DNA of 64,000 nucleotides from the NCBI RefSeq assembly GCF_029869925.1, contig NZ_CP118605.1:930001-994000 (forward strand), given 5' to 3'. This document shows, one piece after another, positions 7,511 through 15,440 of the stretch. The notes under the pieces are model-generated. The model had not been told where the DNA came from, ran no database searches, and saw only the letters and a program-made list of their open reading frames with translations. A program made the position numbers and the translations under genes. Position 1 is the first letter of the stretch; each line of letters begins with the position of its first letter. This DNA comes from Microbulbifer bruguierae (GTDB lineage: Bacteria > Pseudomonadota > Gammaproteobacteria > Pseudomonadales > Cellvibrionaceae).

Positions 7511-8144
7511 ATGCAACCGCCAGGTCAGCAGCCCTTTGCCAGTGTGCCTGCCGGGTAAATCCGCTGATTTTGCGCGGTTTGAAATCGTGATCGCCATCCT
7601 CCAGCCAACAACAGTCGATCATTGTCGATAACGGGTATCCCGCAACTTCCTCCCGGCTTCCCAACTTGTCCCTGGTCCCCTGGACAATCAGGGTAGGACA
7701 GGTGAGTGACGCCAGGTGTTCGGTACGTAAATTGTCCGGTTTACCCGGCGGGTGAAACGGATACCCCAAACAAACCGCCCCGGAAACCCTACCCGCGTCA
7801 AAATTCTCTTGCGCCACCATGCTGGCCACCCGCCCTCCCATAGACTTGCCGCCAATGAACAGGTTTTCCGGCTGCATTCGAGCATGGATCACATCAATCT
7901 GCTGCTGAAAAAATTCCAGTAATACATTCATTTTGTTTGGTGGCCTGCGCCCGCCGCTCACTCGCCGCTCCGCCATATACGGAAACTCGAATCGCACTAC
8001 GCCAACGCCCTGCTCAGCCATCTGAGCAGACAACACCTGCATAAAGTCACTGTCCATTGGTGCGCCCGCACCGTGGGCGAACAGCAACCAGCTGCGCGGC
8101 TCTGTTTCCGGCCTGTCGATCAGCCACCCGGCAGGCGCCGACAT
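7488..8144 (-). CDS. Alpha/beta hydrolase of the KANL3/Tex30 type
   Basis: The 218-residue protein shows LLFAHGAGAPMDSDFM (oxyanion-hole HGAGA typical of this subfamily), IGGKSMGGRVAS (nucleophile elbow with the catalytic Ser), LIVQGTRDKLG (Asp region) and LEDGDHDFKPRK (catalytic His). There is no signal peptide, so it acts in the cytosol. The substrate is unknown; related proteins are annotated as dienelactone hydrolase-like. Its ATG at 8144 overlaps the yheU stop by one base (TGATG), so the two genes are very probably translated together. Confidence 0.85.
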   Translation of the reverse strand: MSAPAGWLIDRPETEPRSWLLFAHGAGAPMDSDFMQVLSAQMAEQGVGVVRFEFPYMAERRVSGGRRPPNKMNVLLEFFQQQIDVIHARMQPENLFIGGKSMGGRVASMVAQENFDAGRVSGAVCLGYPFHPPGKPDNLRTEHLASLTCPTLIVQGTRDKLGSREEVAGYPLSTMIDCCWLEDGDHDFKPRKISGFTRQAHWQRAADLAVAFMCAREL

Positions 8145-8374
8145 CAGTATTCACCTTCTTTTGGAATGTCTTCGGCCAGTACCAGGTTGATACTTTCTTC
8201 GCCGGGTTCGAACCAGATCACAACGGTTCTGTTTTCCAGCTGGCGGCGCAAACTGGCAACCTTGTCATTCAGGCCAGTTTCACGCTCGCCGTAGTCGGTG
8301 CCGTCGCGGGTCGCGTATTCTTCCAGAAGATTTTGCAGGGTATCGGGATCCAGTTGCTTGTAGGGGATGATCAT
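8144..8374 (-). CDS. yheU: YheU family (UPF0270) protein
   Basis: The 76-residue protein begins MIIPYKQLDPDTLQNLLEEY and continues TRDGTDYGERETGLNDKVA, the conserved core of the UPF0270/YheU family found throughout gammaproteobacteria. In E. coli yheU also lies beside a hydrolase gene (yheT), so the pairing here with an alpha/beta hydrolase is a conserved neighbourhood even though the hydrolase differs. Function is not established; the small acidic, mostly helical protein has no catalytic motif that I can see. It is the first gene of a two-gene minus-strand unit. Confidence 0.9.
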   Translation of the reverse strand: MIIPYKQLDPDTLQNLLEEYATRDGTDYGERETGLNDKVASLRRQLENRTVVIWFEPGEESINLVLAEDIPKEGEY

Positions 8375-8485
8375 TCGTTTCTCGGATACTGCTGTGAGCA
8401 GGTTCGCGCTCTCGGCACTCAGAACCTGAATTAAAGGTAATTACTGGGGATTTGCTTCCTGGTCTGCCGCAAATCCGCAAACAAA

Positions 8486-8510
8486 AATGCCCCGGAAGTC
8501 CCGAGGCATT
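8486..8510 (-). terminator. Rho-independent terminator of the 8534 gene
   Basis: On the minus strand a 10-bp stem with one mismatch (AATGCCTCGG with CCGGGGCATT), loop of 5 nt, is followed by TTTTTGTTT. It sits 24 nt past the stop of the methyltransferase-fold gene. Confidence 0.75.
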
Positions 8511-8533
8511 CTAGCTTTACCTGTATGGAGAAA

Positions 8534-9340
8534 TCAGGCTTTAGGCTTCCGGAACCGCAAGGTCATACGGTCACTTTCACCAATGGCCAGATACTTGTCT
8601 TTGTCCTCGTCTCCCAGACGCAAAGACGGCGGCAGAGTCCATACTCCCTTCGGGTGATCGGCGGTATCTTTCGGATTGGCGTTGACCTCGCTGGACTCTT
8701 CCAGCACAAAACCCGCATTTTTCGCCAGTTCGATCACATAATCCTGAGTGACATAGCCGCTATTGCGCATATCAGCACGGCTGGTACCCGGCTTGGCCCG
8801 ATGCTCGACCACGCCCAGCACACCACCCGGCTTCAACGCTTTATAAAACGTCTTGAATGCCGCCTGCTCATTTTTGCCACCCATCCAGTTGTGCACATTG
8901 CGGAAGGTTAGCACCGCATCCGCAACCCCTGCTGGTGCAATTTCGCTATCGCCACCGGGGGCAAATTCGGTCAGCTTCACCGCTCCGTACACGTCCTGCT
9001 CCTCCGCCAACATCTTTTCAAAAGATTTGCGGGAGCTCTTGAAGTAACCAACTTCCGTATCTGCAGGAAAATGGGCCGCATAAAAGGTGCCATTCTCTTT
9101 CAACATCGGCGCCAAGATTTCACTATACCAACCGCCACCCGGCCAGATTTCCACCACCGTCATATCCGGCTTGACCTGAAAAAACTCCAGGGTTTCCGCA
9201 GGGTGACGATACTGGTCCCGCGCGGCGTATGCCGGAGTTCGATGATCTCCCTCAATCGCCTCTTTGTGCGGCGCAGCTTGCACAGCTCCCGCAAACACCG
9301 TCGCGCAAGCCATACTGGCCAGTAAATGAGTAAACTTCAT
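8534..9340 (-). CDS. Exported class I SAM-methyltransferase-fold protein (COG4798)
   Basis: The 268-residue protein has a clear Sec signal peptide (KFTHLLASMACATVFAGAVQA, cut after about residue 22). A Rossmann methyltransferase domain follows: MTVVEIWPGGGWYSEILAPML is motif I, VLTFRNVHNWMGG lies at motif IV, and LKPGGVLGVVEHR at motif V. This matches COG4798 predicted methyltransferases. Export is puzzling because SAM is cytosolic, so the protein may bind another ligand, or act on a SAM pool that is not obvious. A terminator follows at 8486-8510. The family is clear; the reaction is unknown. Confidence 0.85.
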   Translation of the reverse strand: MKFTHLLASMACATVFAGAVQAAPHKEAIEGDHRTPAYAARDQYRHPAETLEFFQVKPDMTVVEIWPGGGWYSEILAPMLKENGTFYAAHFPADTEVGYFKSSRKSFEKMLAEEQDVYGAVKLTEFAPGGDSEIAPAGVADAVLTFRNVHNWMGGKNEQAAFKTFYKALKPGGVLGVVEHRAKPGTSRADMRNSGYVTQDYVIELAKNAGFVLEESSEVNANPKDTADHPKGVWTLPPSLRLGDEDKDKYLAIGESDRMTLRFRKPKA

Positions 9341-9524
9341 ACAACGTCCTCCTGTATTGATTATTTTCCTTCGACCTGAGATTCAACACTGCCGGCCCTG
9401 TCTTGTAAAGACTTCGCGGATGAGCCCAAGTTCCCGGTTTCAGCCAATCGTTGACTCGCGCCCGCGCCCGGGCTCTCAACATCACTGATTCCACACCCGC
9501 CATGTCCACCGCCACACGAGAATT

Positions 9525-9554
9525 TTGCCCAGCAAGCGCCACACTGGCTACAAT
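9525..9554 (+). promoter_or_regulatory. Candidate gcvR promoter
   Basis: TTGCCC (9525-9530) and TACAAT (9549-9554) are separated by 18 nt, predicting a start near 9561 and a leader of about 33 nt before ATG 9594. Confidence 0.5.
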
Positions 9555-9593
9555 TCACCGCAATGTATCAGCAGCGCCAATAAGGAAGTCCTC

Positions 9594-10124
9594 ATGCAGC
9601 AACACCTCGTCATCAGTATCATCAGCGACGACAAACCCGGTGTAGTGGAAATGCTATCCGCCGCGGTAGCGGAAAATGGCGGCAACTGGGAAGACAGTCG
9701 CATGGCACATTTTGCCGGCAAGTTTGCCGGGATTCTCCGTGTCAGTGTGGCCGCAGACGACAGCACCCGCCTGAAAGAGGCACTGCTCAATCTTGCTGGC
9801 TCCGACTTCAAACTACAGATTGAGGACACCCTCGCGGTGGCGGCCGACAGCCGCCAGACCCTGCAGCTCAAGCTGGTCGGAAATGACAGGCCTGGAATTG
9901 TGAAAGAAATCTCCCGTGCCCTTGCCGCCCGCAGGATCAACGTGGAGACCCTCGACACCCGTTACGGCAGCACGCCCTGGAGCGGCGAACCGCTATTCAC
10001 CGCCGAATGCACCATCAGTATCGCTGAAGACGTCAGTATCGACGGTCTCTACGACGAGCTGGACGAAATCGCCGACGAACTGGGGGTAGAGATCGACTGC
10101 GAAGAAACTTCCTCCGCGCTATAA
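9594..10124 (+). CDS. gcvR: Glycine cleavage system regulator GcvR, two ACT domains
   Basis: The 176-residue protein has two ACT-type repeats: residues about 1-80 (LVISIISDDKPGVVEMLSAA) and 88-170 (TLQLKLVGNDRPGIVKEISRA), each with the D-[DR]-PG-[IV]-V ligand-binding turn. GcvR antagonises the activator GcvA and so controls the glycine cleavage operon in response to glycine. ATG 9594 is preceded by AAGGAAG; the longer frame back to 9525 would run through the promoter. No gcvA or gcv operon lies in the window. An inverted repeat follows the stop. Confidence 0.88.
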   Translation: MQQHLVISIISDDKPGVVEMLSAAVAENGGNWEDSRMAHFAGKFAGILRVSVAADDSTRLKEALLNLAGSDFKLQIEDTLAVAADSRQTLQLKLVGNDRPGIVKEISRALAARRINVETLDTRYGSTPWSGEPLFTAECTISIAEDVSIDGLYDELDEIADELGVEIDCEETSSAL

Positions 10125-10138
10125 TCCTCCGCCTTTTG

Positions 10139-10170
10139 CGGCCCGGCTGATCAGTTTTTGAGCCGGGCCG
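10139..10170 (+). terminator. Hairpin after gcvR
   Basis: A perfect 10-bp inverted repeat (CGGCCCGGCT and AGCCGGGCCG) with a 12-nt loop lies 15 nt after the gcvR stop. The following bases are TTATCC, a poor T-tract, so termination would be weak. Confidence 0.45.
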
Positions 10171-10225
10171 TTATCCAGTCTGCAGGCTGGTTACCAGCCC
10201 AGATCGATCCAACCGACCCCAGATC

Positions 10226-10693
10226 ATGTTTAAGATTGTGCTCTACCAGCCCGAAATTGCCCCCAACACCGGCAATATCATCCGCCTATGTGCCAATACC
10301 GGTGCCGAGCTGCACCTGATCGAGCCGCTCGGGTTCGCCATGGACGACAAGCGCCTGCGACGCGCGGGGCTGGACTATGCGGAATACAGCCGAGTGGTCC
10401 GCCACCGGGACTGGCAGGCATTTTTAGAGACTGAGCAGCCCACGCGGGTACTCGCCCTGTCCACCAAAGGCAGCCGCCGGCATTCGGATATCGAATACCA
10501 GCACGGCGACGCTATTGTATTCGGCCCCGAAACCCGCGGCTTACCGGCGGAGTTTCTGGCCACCACCGGCCAGCAACATACCCTGCGCATCCCCATGTGC
10601 GCCAACAGCCGCAGTATCAATTTATCCAATGCCGCGGCCATCGTGATTTACGAGGCCTGGCGACAGCTGGGCTACATTAACGCTCAAGCCTGA
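10226..10693 (+). CDS. trmL: tRNA (cytidine(34)/uridine(34)-2'-O)-methyltransferase
   Basis: TrmL methylates the ribose of the wobble base of the two tRNA-Leu isoacceptors (anticodons CAA and UAA). The 155-residue protein is a minimal SPOUT enzyme with [20 protein letters not shown] at the N terminus (motif 1, Asn and Arg), FGPETRGLP in the knot (motif 2) and [20 protein letters not shown] (motif 3). It is followed at 18 nt by fldB and then mnmC, a likely three-gene unit in which trmL and mnmC both modify wobble positions. Confidence 0.95.
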   Translation: MFKIVLYQPEIAPNTGNIIRLCANTGAELHLIEPLGFAMDDKRLRRAGLDYAEYSRVVRHRDWQAFLETEQPTRVLALSTKGSRRHSDIEYQHGDAIVFGPETRGLPAEFLATTGQQHTLRIPMCANSRSINLSNAAAIVIYEAWRQLGYINAQA

Positions 10694-10711
10694 ATCAAGG
10701 CTCATTAATTT

Positions 10712-11233
10712 ATGCGCGCACCTATCGGACTTTTTTACGGTTCCAGCACCTGCTACACAGAAATGACTGCGGAAAAAATCCGTGATCGCCTCGGCGAAGA
10801 ATGGGTCGATCTGCACAACGTGGCAGACGAAGATATTGCCCAGATGGAAGACTACGACTTCCTGATTCTCGGCATCCCCACCTGGGATTACGGCGAACTG
10901 CAGGAGGATTGGGAAAACCATTGGGAACAACTGGCTCAACTCGACCTGAGCGGCAAAACCGTCGCACTCTACGGCCTCGGCGACCAGGAAGGTTACCCCC
11001 AGTGGTATCAGGATGCCCTCGGCTACCTGCATGCTCAGGTCCTTGCCGTCGGAGCCAAGGCGGTAGGCTACTGGCCCGCGGCAGGTTATCAGTTCGAAGC
11101 GTCCAAGGGGCTGACTCCAGATGGCACGCACTTCGTAGGCCTCGCCCTCGACGAGGAAAACGAATTCGATCGCAGCGAGGAACGCCTCGACCAATGGTGC
11201 GCGCAGATCATGTGCGAATTCGGTTTTCAGTAA
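10712..11233 (+). CDS. fldB: Long-chain flavodoxin FldB
   Basis: The 173-residue protein carries FMN through a typical flavodoxin fold. [18 protein letters not shown] is the phosphate-binding loop, [18 protein letters not shown] contains the first flavin-stacking Trp, and [19 protein letters not shown] contains the second. The roughly 20-residue loop interrupting the last strand, characteristic of long-chain flavodoxins, is present ([20 protein letters not shown]). The unusual GSSTCYTE loop is the FldB variant. It carries electrons at low potential in the cytosol. It sits between trmL and mnmC, with gaps of 18 and 13 nt. Confidence 0.92.
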   Translation: MRAPIGLFYGSSTCYTEMTAEKIRDRLGEEWVDLHNVADEDIAQMEDYDFLILGIPTWDYGELQEDWENHWEQLAQLDLSGKTVALYGLGDQEGYPQWYQDALGYLHAQVLAVGAKAVGYWPAAGYQFEASKGLTPDGTHFVGLALDEENEFDRSEERLDQWCAQIMCEFGFQ

Positions 11234-11246
11234 TCGGGCTATCGCG

Positions 11247-13370
11247 ATGTCTGAAAAACCACACATTCCGGTACACCACGCCAACCTACAATGGCGCGAA
11301 GACGGCCAGCCGGTTTCCAGCGCCTTTGACGATATCTATTTTTCCAGTGCCTCCGGTCTCGAAGAAACCCGCTACGTATTTCTCGCGCAGAATAACCTGA
11401 CGGAGCGTTGGACGGCACTGGAAAATAACGGCGTATTTACCATCGGTGAAACCGGTTTCGGTACCGGTTTGAACTTTCTTGCCGCCTGGCAACTTTGGCA
11501 GGCCACAGCCCCCGCCTCTGCGCACCTCCATTTTGTCAGCGTGGAAAAATTCCCCCTGCGCCGGGACGACCTGGCCCGAGCGCTGACGCTGTGGCCGGAG
11601 CTGGCAGAATTCAGCACACAACTGCTCCGGCAATACCCGGCCTATCTGGCAACCGGTGTGCACCGGTTGAACTTTGGCGACAAGGTACATCTGACCCTGA
11701 TCATTGACGAAGCCAGCAGCGGTTTTCAGCGCTTGCTGCTCGACGATCCACCGCGGGACCGCGCAATCGATGCATGGTTTCTCGACGGGTTTGCACCAGC
11801 GAAAAACCCGGACATGTGGAGTGAGGCCCTGTTTCGCACAATCGCAGACCTGAGCACCGAACGCGCAACCTTCGCCACCTTTACCTGTGCCGGCATTGTC
11901 AAACGCGGGCTCAAGGGCGTTGGCTTCGCGCTGGAGAAGGTGCCGGGCTTCGGCCATAAGCGGGAAATGCTGCGAGGTTCATTCTCCGCCTCACTATCAG
12001 AGGCAGATCACTCAGAGCATGCGCACAAAACCACGCCGTGGCATCTTCCGGAATACACCCCAAAGCGGGCCGGAAATATTGCGGTGGTGGGCGCCGGTAT
12101 TGCCGGTGCCTGCGCCGCACGCGCGCTGGCGGAACGGGGTTTCGACGTCACCGTATTTGAACAAGGGGATGCGCCCGGCAGTGGCGCCTCCGGCAATGAC
12201 CAGGGCATTCTCTACGCGAAACTCTCCCCCAAGCCCGGCCCGAATGGGGATTTCAATCTGCTGGCACTGCAGTTTGCCCAGCGCTACTACCCCGCCCTCT
12301 GCCCTCAGGCGGTTCATTTTGATGGTCTGCTACAACTTGCGCAAACTGACAAAGAACGCCAGCTACAACAGCAGATTGTTCAGCATCTTTGTCTCCAGAA
12401 AGACTCCGAACTCGCACAACCGGTGACCGACGACGAAGCCAGTGCTCTGGCCGGCGTACCTCTGGCAATGCCGGGTCTGTACTTCCCTCAGGCAGGCTGG
12501 CTGCAACCCAAACGGGTTTGCACCACACTGTTACAGCATCCGAATATCCACATCCGCTTCACGTCAAAGGTACACAGTGCCCGGAAAAAGGATGGCCAGT
12601 GGCATCTCGGGGTTGAAAAAAACCAATCCGTTCAAGAACCGGGTACTGAGCAACAAGCGTACGATGCCCTGATACTCTGCTCAGCCAATTTCAACTGCGA
12701 TTTCGAGCAGACAACACCGCTGCCGCTACAACCCATCCGCGGCCAGGTCTCGTTTGCCCGGGCCACGGCGCAATCCAGTCAGCTGAATATCGCGCTCTGC
12801 GGCGAGGGCTATATTGCGCCGGCGCACGAGGGGGACCAGGGGCAACAGCACAGCTTCGGCGCCACCTTCAAACTGAAGCAAACGGATACTGCCATCCGCG
12901 AGGATGAACACCAGGAAAACCTCACCACTCTCGCCACCTTGCTGCCGGAAATTTCTCAATCGTTCGCCGCTCAGAAACTGGGCGGCCGCGCCGCCCTGCG
13001 CGCTGCGACTCCGGACTATTTACCCATGGCTGGCCCGGTGGCGGACTGGGAAGGACTGGAACAGACCTACAGCGCACTACGCAAAAATCGCAAGCAATTG
13101 ATAGACCGGCGCGCCCCTTACCAGCACAACCTATACGTGCTGGCGGGACTGGGATCGCGGGGGTTTACCTATGCACCACTGGCCGCCGAGGTCATCGCCG
13201 CCTGGATCAGCGGTGAAGTCATACCGGTATCAGAGGATCTGGTGAAAGCACTGCACCCGATGCGCTTCGCGATCAGGAATCTGGGGAAAAACAAACCGCT
13301 CCAGCAGGAAGGTAAAGAACCGGGCAGAACACCGGGTCATGAAGCGCGCACGCCTGACTGCAGCAACTGA
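11247..13370 (+). CDS. mnmC: Bifunctional tRNA 5-methylaminomethyl-2-thiouridine enzyme MnmC
   Basis: MnmC finishes the mnm5 side chain at tRNA wobble uridine 34. The C-terminal FAD domain removes the carboxymethyl group, and the N-terminal domain methylates the resulting amine with SAM. Both halves are here in 707 residues: residues 1-250 with GETGFGTGLNFLAAWQLW (SAM site) and WFLDGFAPAKNPDMWS, and residues about 275-680 with IAVVGAGIAGACAARALAE (FAD site) and GSGASGNDQGILYAKLSP. A final 25-residue tail overlaps the convergent DUF502 gene by 34 nt. TusA, earlier in the window, supplies sulfur to the same nucleotide. Confidence 0.96.
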   Translation: MSEKPHIPVHHANLQWREDGQPVSSAFDDIYFSSASGLEETRYVFLAQNNLTERWTALENNGVFTIGETGFGTGLNFLAAWQLWQATAPASAHLHFVSVEKFPLRRDDLARALTLWPELAEFSTQLLRQYPAYLATGVHRLNFGDKVHLTLIIDEASSGFQRLLLDDPPRDRAIDAWFLDGFAPAKNPDMWSEALFRTIADLSTERATFATFTCAGIVKRGLKGVGFALEKVPGFGHKREMLRGSFSASLSEADHSEHAHKTTPWHLPEYTPKRAGNIAVVGAGIAGACAARALAERGFDVTVFEQGDAPGSGASGNDQGILYAKLSPKPGPNGDFNLLALQFAQRYYPALCPQAVHFDGLLQLAQTDKERQLQQQIVQHLCLQKDSELAQPVTDDEASALAGVPLAMPGLYFPQAGWLQPKRVCTTLLQHPNIHIRFTSKVHSARKKDGQWHLGVEKNQSVQEPGTEQQAYDALILCSANFNCDFEQTTPLPLQPIRGQVSFARATAQSSQLNIALCGEGYIAPAHEGDQGQQHSFGATFKLKQTDTAIREDEHQENLTTLATLLPEISQSFAAQKLGGRAALRAATPDYLPMAGPVADWEGLEQTYSALRKNRKQLIDRRAPYQHNLYVLAGLGSRGFTYAPLAAEVIAAWISGEVIPVSEDLVKALHPMRFAIRNLGKNKPLQQEGKEPGRTPGHEARTPDCSN

Positions 13371-13960
13371 CCGCTGCCGGAACCACAAGCCACTATGGAT
13401 TTCATCGCCGCCTCCACCGTGACATGGGGCAAAATCTCTACGCACTCGGGCGGCAGATGATAAACAAATCCGGAGGTGGGCACCGGCGCAGTCGGCACAT
13501 ACACGGTGTAATCACCATTGGGATGTTGCGACGTCACAATCGCGGTCACCGACAGCGGATTATCTGCGCCGTGGATCCGGGCCCGTGCTACTGGCCCGGA
13601 AAGCACCCCTTCACTGCCCGCACCACCAATAAACTGCAGCACCAGATCTTTGATGGTGTTGTACCCCGGCGCCAGCCTTCCCAACCAGTGATCCAGGTGC
13701 CGGTGCGCCCAGCGCCCCACACTGGTTTTTACCAGCAGCCCGATAACAAAGCACAAGCCCAGAATCAGCGCTATGACGATAAGGCGGGCAAAGTTATCCT
13801 TGAACTCGGTATGTGCCTGCATCCACTCGGTGGCTGGGGCCACCATCTCGCTGATCTGGCCAAACAGCCACTGGAACAGCATGATGAAGATGGCAATCGG
13901 CAGAACCACCGCCAGTCCACCGAGCAGGGTCAAGGTGACAAAGGTTTTTATTCTGGTCAT
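13337..13960 (-). CDS. DUF502 family membrane protein
   Basis: The 207-residue protein has two strong membrane segments near the N terminus (FVTLTLLGGLAVVLPIAIFI and LIVIALILGLCFVIGLLVKT), then a soluble domain with GYNTIKDLVLQF, VTAIVTSQHPNGDYTVYVPT and TSGFVYHLPPE. This is the layout of the DUF502 inner-membrane family, whose function is unknown. I start at ATG 13960 (MTRIKTF); GTG 13972 would add four residues. The 3' end overlaps mnmC tail-to-tail by 34 nt. It is a single gene facing away from the glutaminyl cyclase gene. Confidence 0.85.
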   Translation of the reverse strand: MTRIKTFVTLTLLGGLAVVLPIAIFIMLFQWLFGQISEMVAPATEWMQAHTEFKDNFARLIVIALILGLCFVIGLLVKTSVGRWAHRHLDHWLGRLAPGYNTIKDLVLQFIGGAGSEGVLSGPVARARIHGADNPLSVTAIVTSQHPNGDYTVYVPTAPVPTSGFVYHLPPECVEILPHVTVEAAMKSIVACGSGSGQLLQSGVRAS

Positions 13961-14014
13961 AAAATACTGCACTGCATTGAAATTCGCTCTGGTAATCGGA
14001 TAGCCGCTATAACA

Positions 14015-14782
14015 ATGAGACTTCTATTCACCGCCCTATTGTCACTGCTGCTTGTATCAGTACACGGACACGCTACCCAGTTACTGGATTACCGGTTACT
14101 GGACAGCATTTCCCGCCCAGCCGATCACTTCACCCAGGGACTCTTTTACGATGGCGAGCGCTGGCTGGAAAGTAGCGGACGTTATGGACAATCCTGGCTG
14201 GCGGAGTATACCGACCCGGGAGCGAATCCGGTAAGACGCAAGTGGCTGGCAAGTAATCGCTTTGCGGAAGGGCTCGCAGTTTACGGGGACCGGCTCTATC
14301 TGCTGACCTACCTGTCTGGCGAGCTGCAGGTCTACAAGCGCGAGAATTTCACCCTGGAAAAAACCCTGGAATATGCCGGAGAGGGCTGGGGCCTGACCAC
14401 CGACGGTAAGCAGCTGATCATGAGCAACGGCAGTGACAGATTGACCTTCCGCAACCCGGAAACCTTCGAGGTAACTCGCAGCCTGCAGGTAACCGGTGGC
14501 GGTGAGCGCTGGTCGCGCCTGAACGAATTGGAATACATAAACGGTCTGGTGTGGGCCAATATCTGGCAGGATCCAAGGATTATTGCCATAGACCCGGAAA
14601 ATGGCAGTGTAAAAGGCGTAATCAACCTTGAGGCATTGCTGAAAGACAGCCTGCAGGGAAAACGGGATGTAGATGCGGTGGCCAATGGCATCGCCTGGGA
14701 CCAGGCCCGCAACGGGCTCTGGGTGACGGGAAAATACTGGCCCAAGCTTTACCTGATCAGGCCCGACGGCCTCGGTTTTTGA
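14015..14782 (+). CDS. Secreted glutaminyl-peptide cyclotransferase (plant/bacterial type)
   Basis: The 255-residue protein has a signal peptide (RLLFTALLSLLLVSVHGHA) and then the five-bladed beta-propeller of bacterial/plant glutamine cyclotransferases. HFTQGLFYDGERWLESSGRYG, FAEGLAVYGDRLYLLTY, EGWGLTTDGKQLIMSNGSD, LNELEYINGLVWANIWQ and NGIAWDQARNGLWVTGKYWP are successive blades with the conserved EGL/NELE residues. The enzyme converts N-terminal Gln to pyroglutamate on exported peptides. It is unrelated to the zinc animal enzyme. The gene stands alone. Confidence 0.92.
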   Translation: MRLLFTALLSLLLVSVHGHATQLLDYRLLDSISRPADHFTQGLFYDGERWLESSGRYGQSWLAEYTDPGANPVRRKWLASNRFAEGLAVYGDRLYLLTYLSGELQVYKRENFTLEKTLEYAGEGWGLTTDGKQLIMSNGSDRLTFRNPETFEVTRSLQVTGGGERWSRLNELEYINGLVWANIWQDPRIIAIDPENGSVKGVINLEALLKDSLQGKRDVDAVANGIAWDQARNGLWVTGKYWPKLYLIRPDGLGF

Positions 14783-14824
14783 GGGTGATCAAGAAAGGCC
14801 GCCGTCGGATAGCCCCTGCCGGCG

Positions 14825-15298
14825 TCAGTTTCTGTGGTAATCGATAACGGTCAGCATACCGCCGCTGCGCATGGACTCCAGCGCCGGACCGTTCACCTGC
14901 AACCGATAACCCCGCTGTTGCCGCTCAACAGTCACCCCCTCCATGCCATCTACACCGTCAAACAGCAGAGCGTGAGCGCCGTTGGCAGCGCGCCACTGAA
15001 CCCCTTCGATATTGCGCATCCCCGGTAACTCGATCGTCACCGCCTGCAGATCCAGCGGCAGCTCGCGTACTTCCATTCGCGCAATACCACTTGAGGTGGC
15101 GAGGGAATAATTGAGTTCATGCGCCGGTGCGGGCTTCCAGCCGAGGTGAGTATCCGCCACGGCGGACTGCGCCAGGTTCCGCGGATTCAGCACTGAGGAC
15201 TGAGTGGTGCAGCCACCCAGAACCAATAGCAGTATACCGACGACCAAGGCGCCGAATGGCAATAGTATTTTGTTGACTGTGTTAATAACGACACACAT
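14825..15298 (-). CDS. Small lipoprotein of unknown function
   Basis: The 157-residue product starts at ATG 15298, preceded by AGGGATAAGCCT; longer starts run into the recQ upstream region. A hydrophobic stretch ends in LLLVLGGCTTQSS, a lipobox whose Cys would be lipidated; the +2 residue is Thr, so outer-membrane sorting is expected. The mature part is beta-rich (MEVRELPLDLQAVTIELPG, GAHALLFDGVDGMEGVTVER) and ends GGMLTVIDYHRN. I do not recognise a family. It is divergent from recQ. Confidence 0.75.
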   Translation of the reverse strand: MCVVINTVNKILLPFGALVVGILLLVLGGCTTQSSVLNPRNLAQSAVADTHLGWKPAPAHELNYSLATSSGIARMEVRELPLDLQAVTIELPGMRNIEGVQWRAANGAHALLFDGVDGMEGVTVERQQRGYRLQVNGPALESMRSGGMLTVIDYHRN

Positions 15299-15440
15299 AG
15301 GCTTATCCCTGTCTATGTCTGCGGTTGAGGGATTATAGATCGACATCGCAAGTTGATGAGGTAATGAATGCCAAGAATTGGACCACAGAACCGCCGTACC
15401 GGTTCGCAGCAAAGTCCAAGGCAGAGGTATACTGCCGCCC

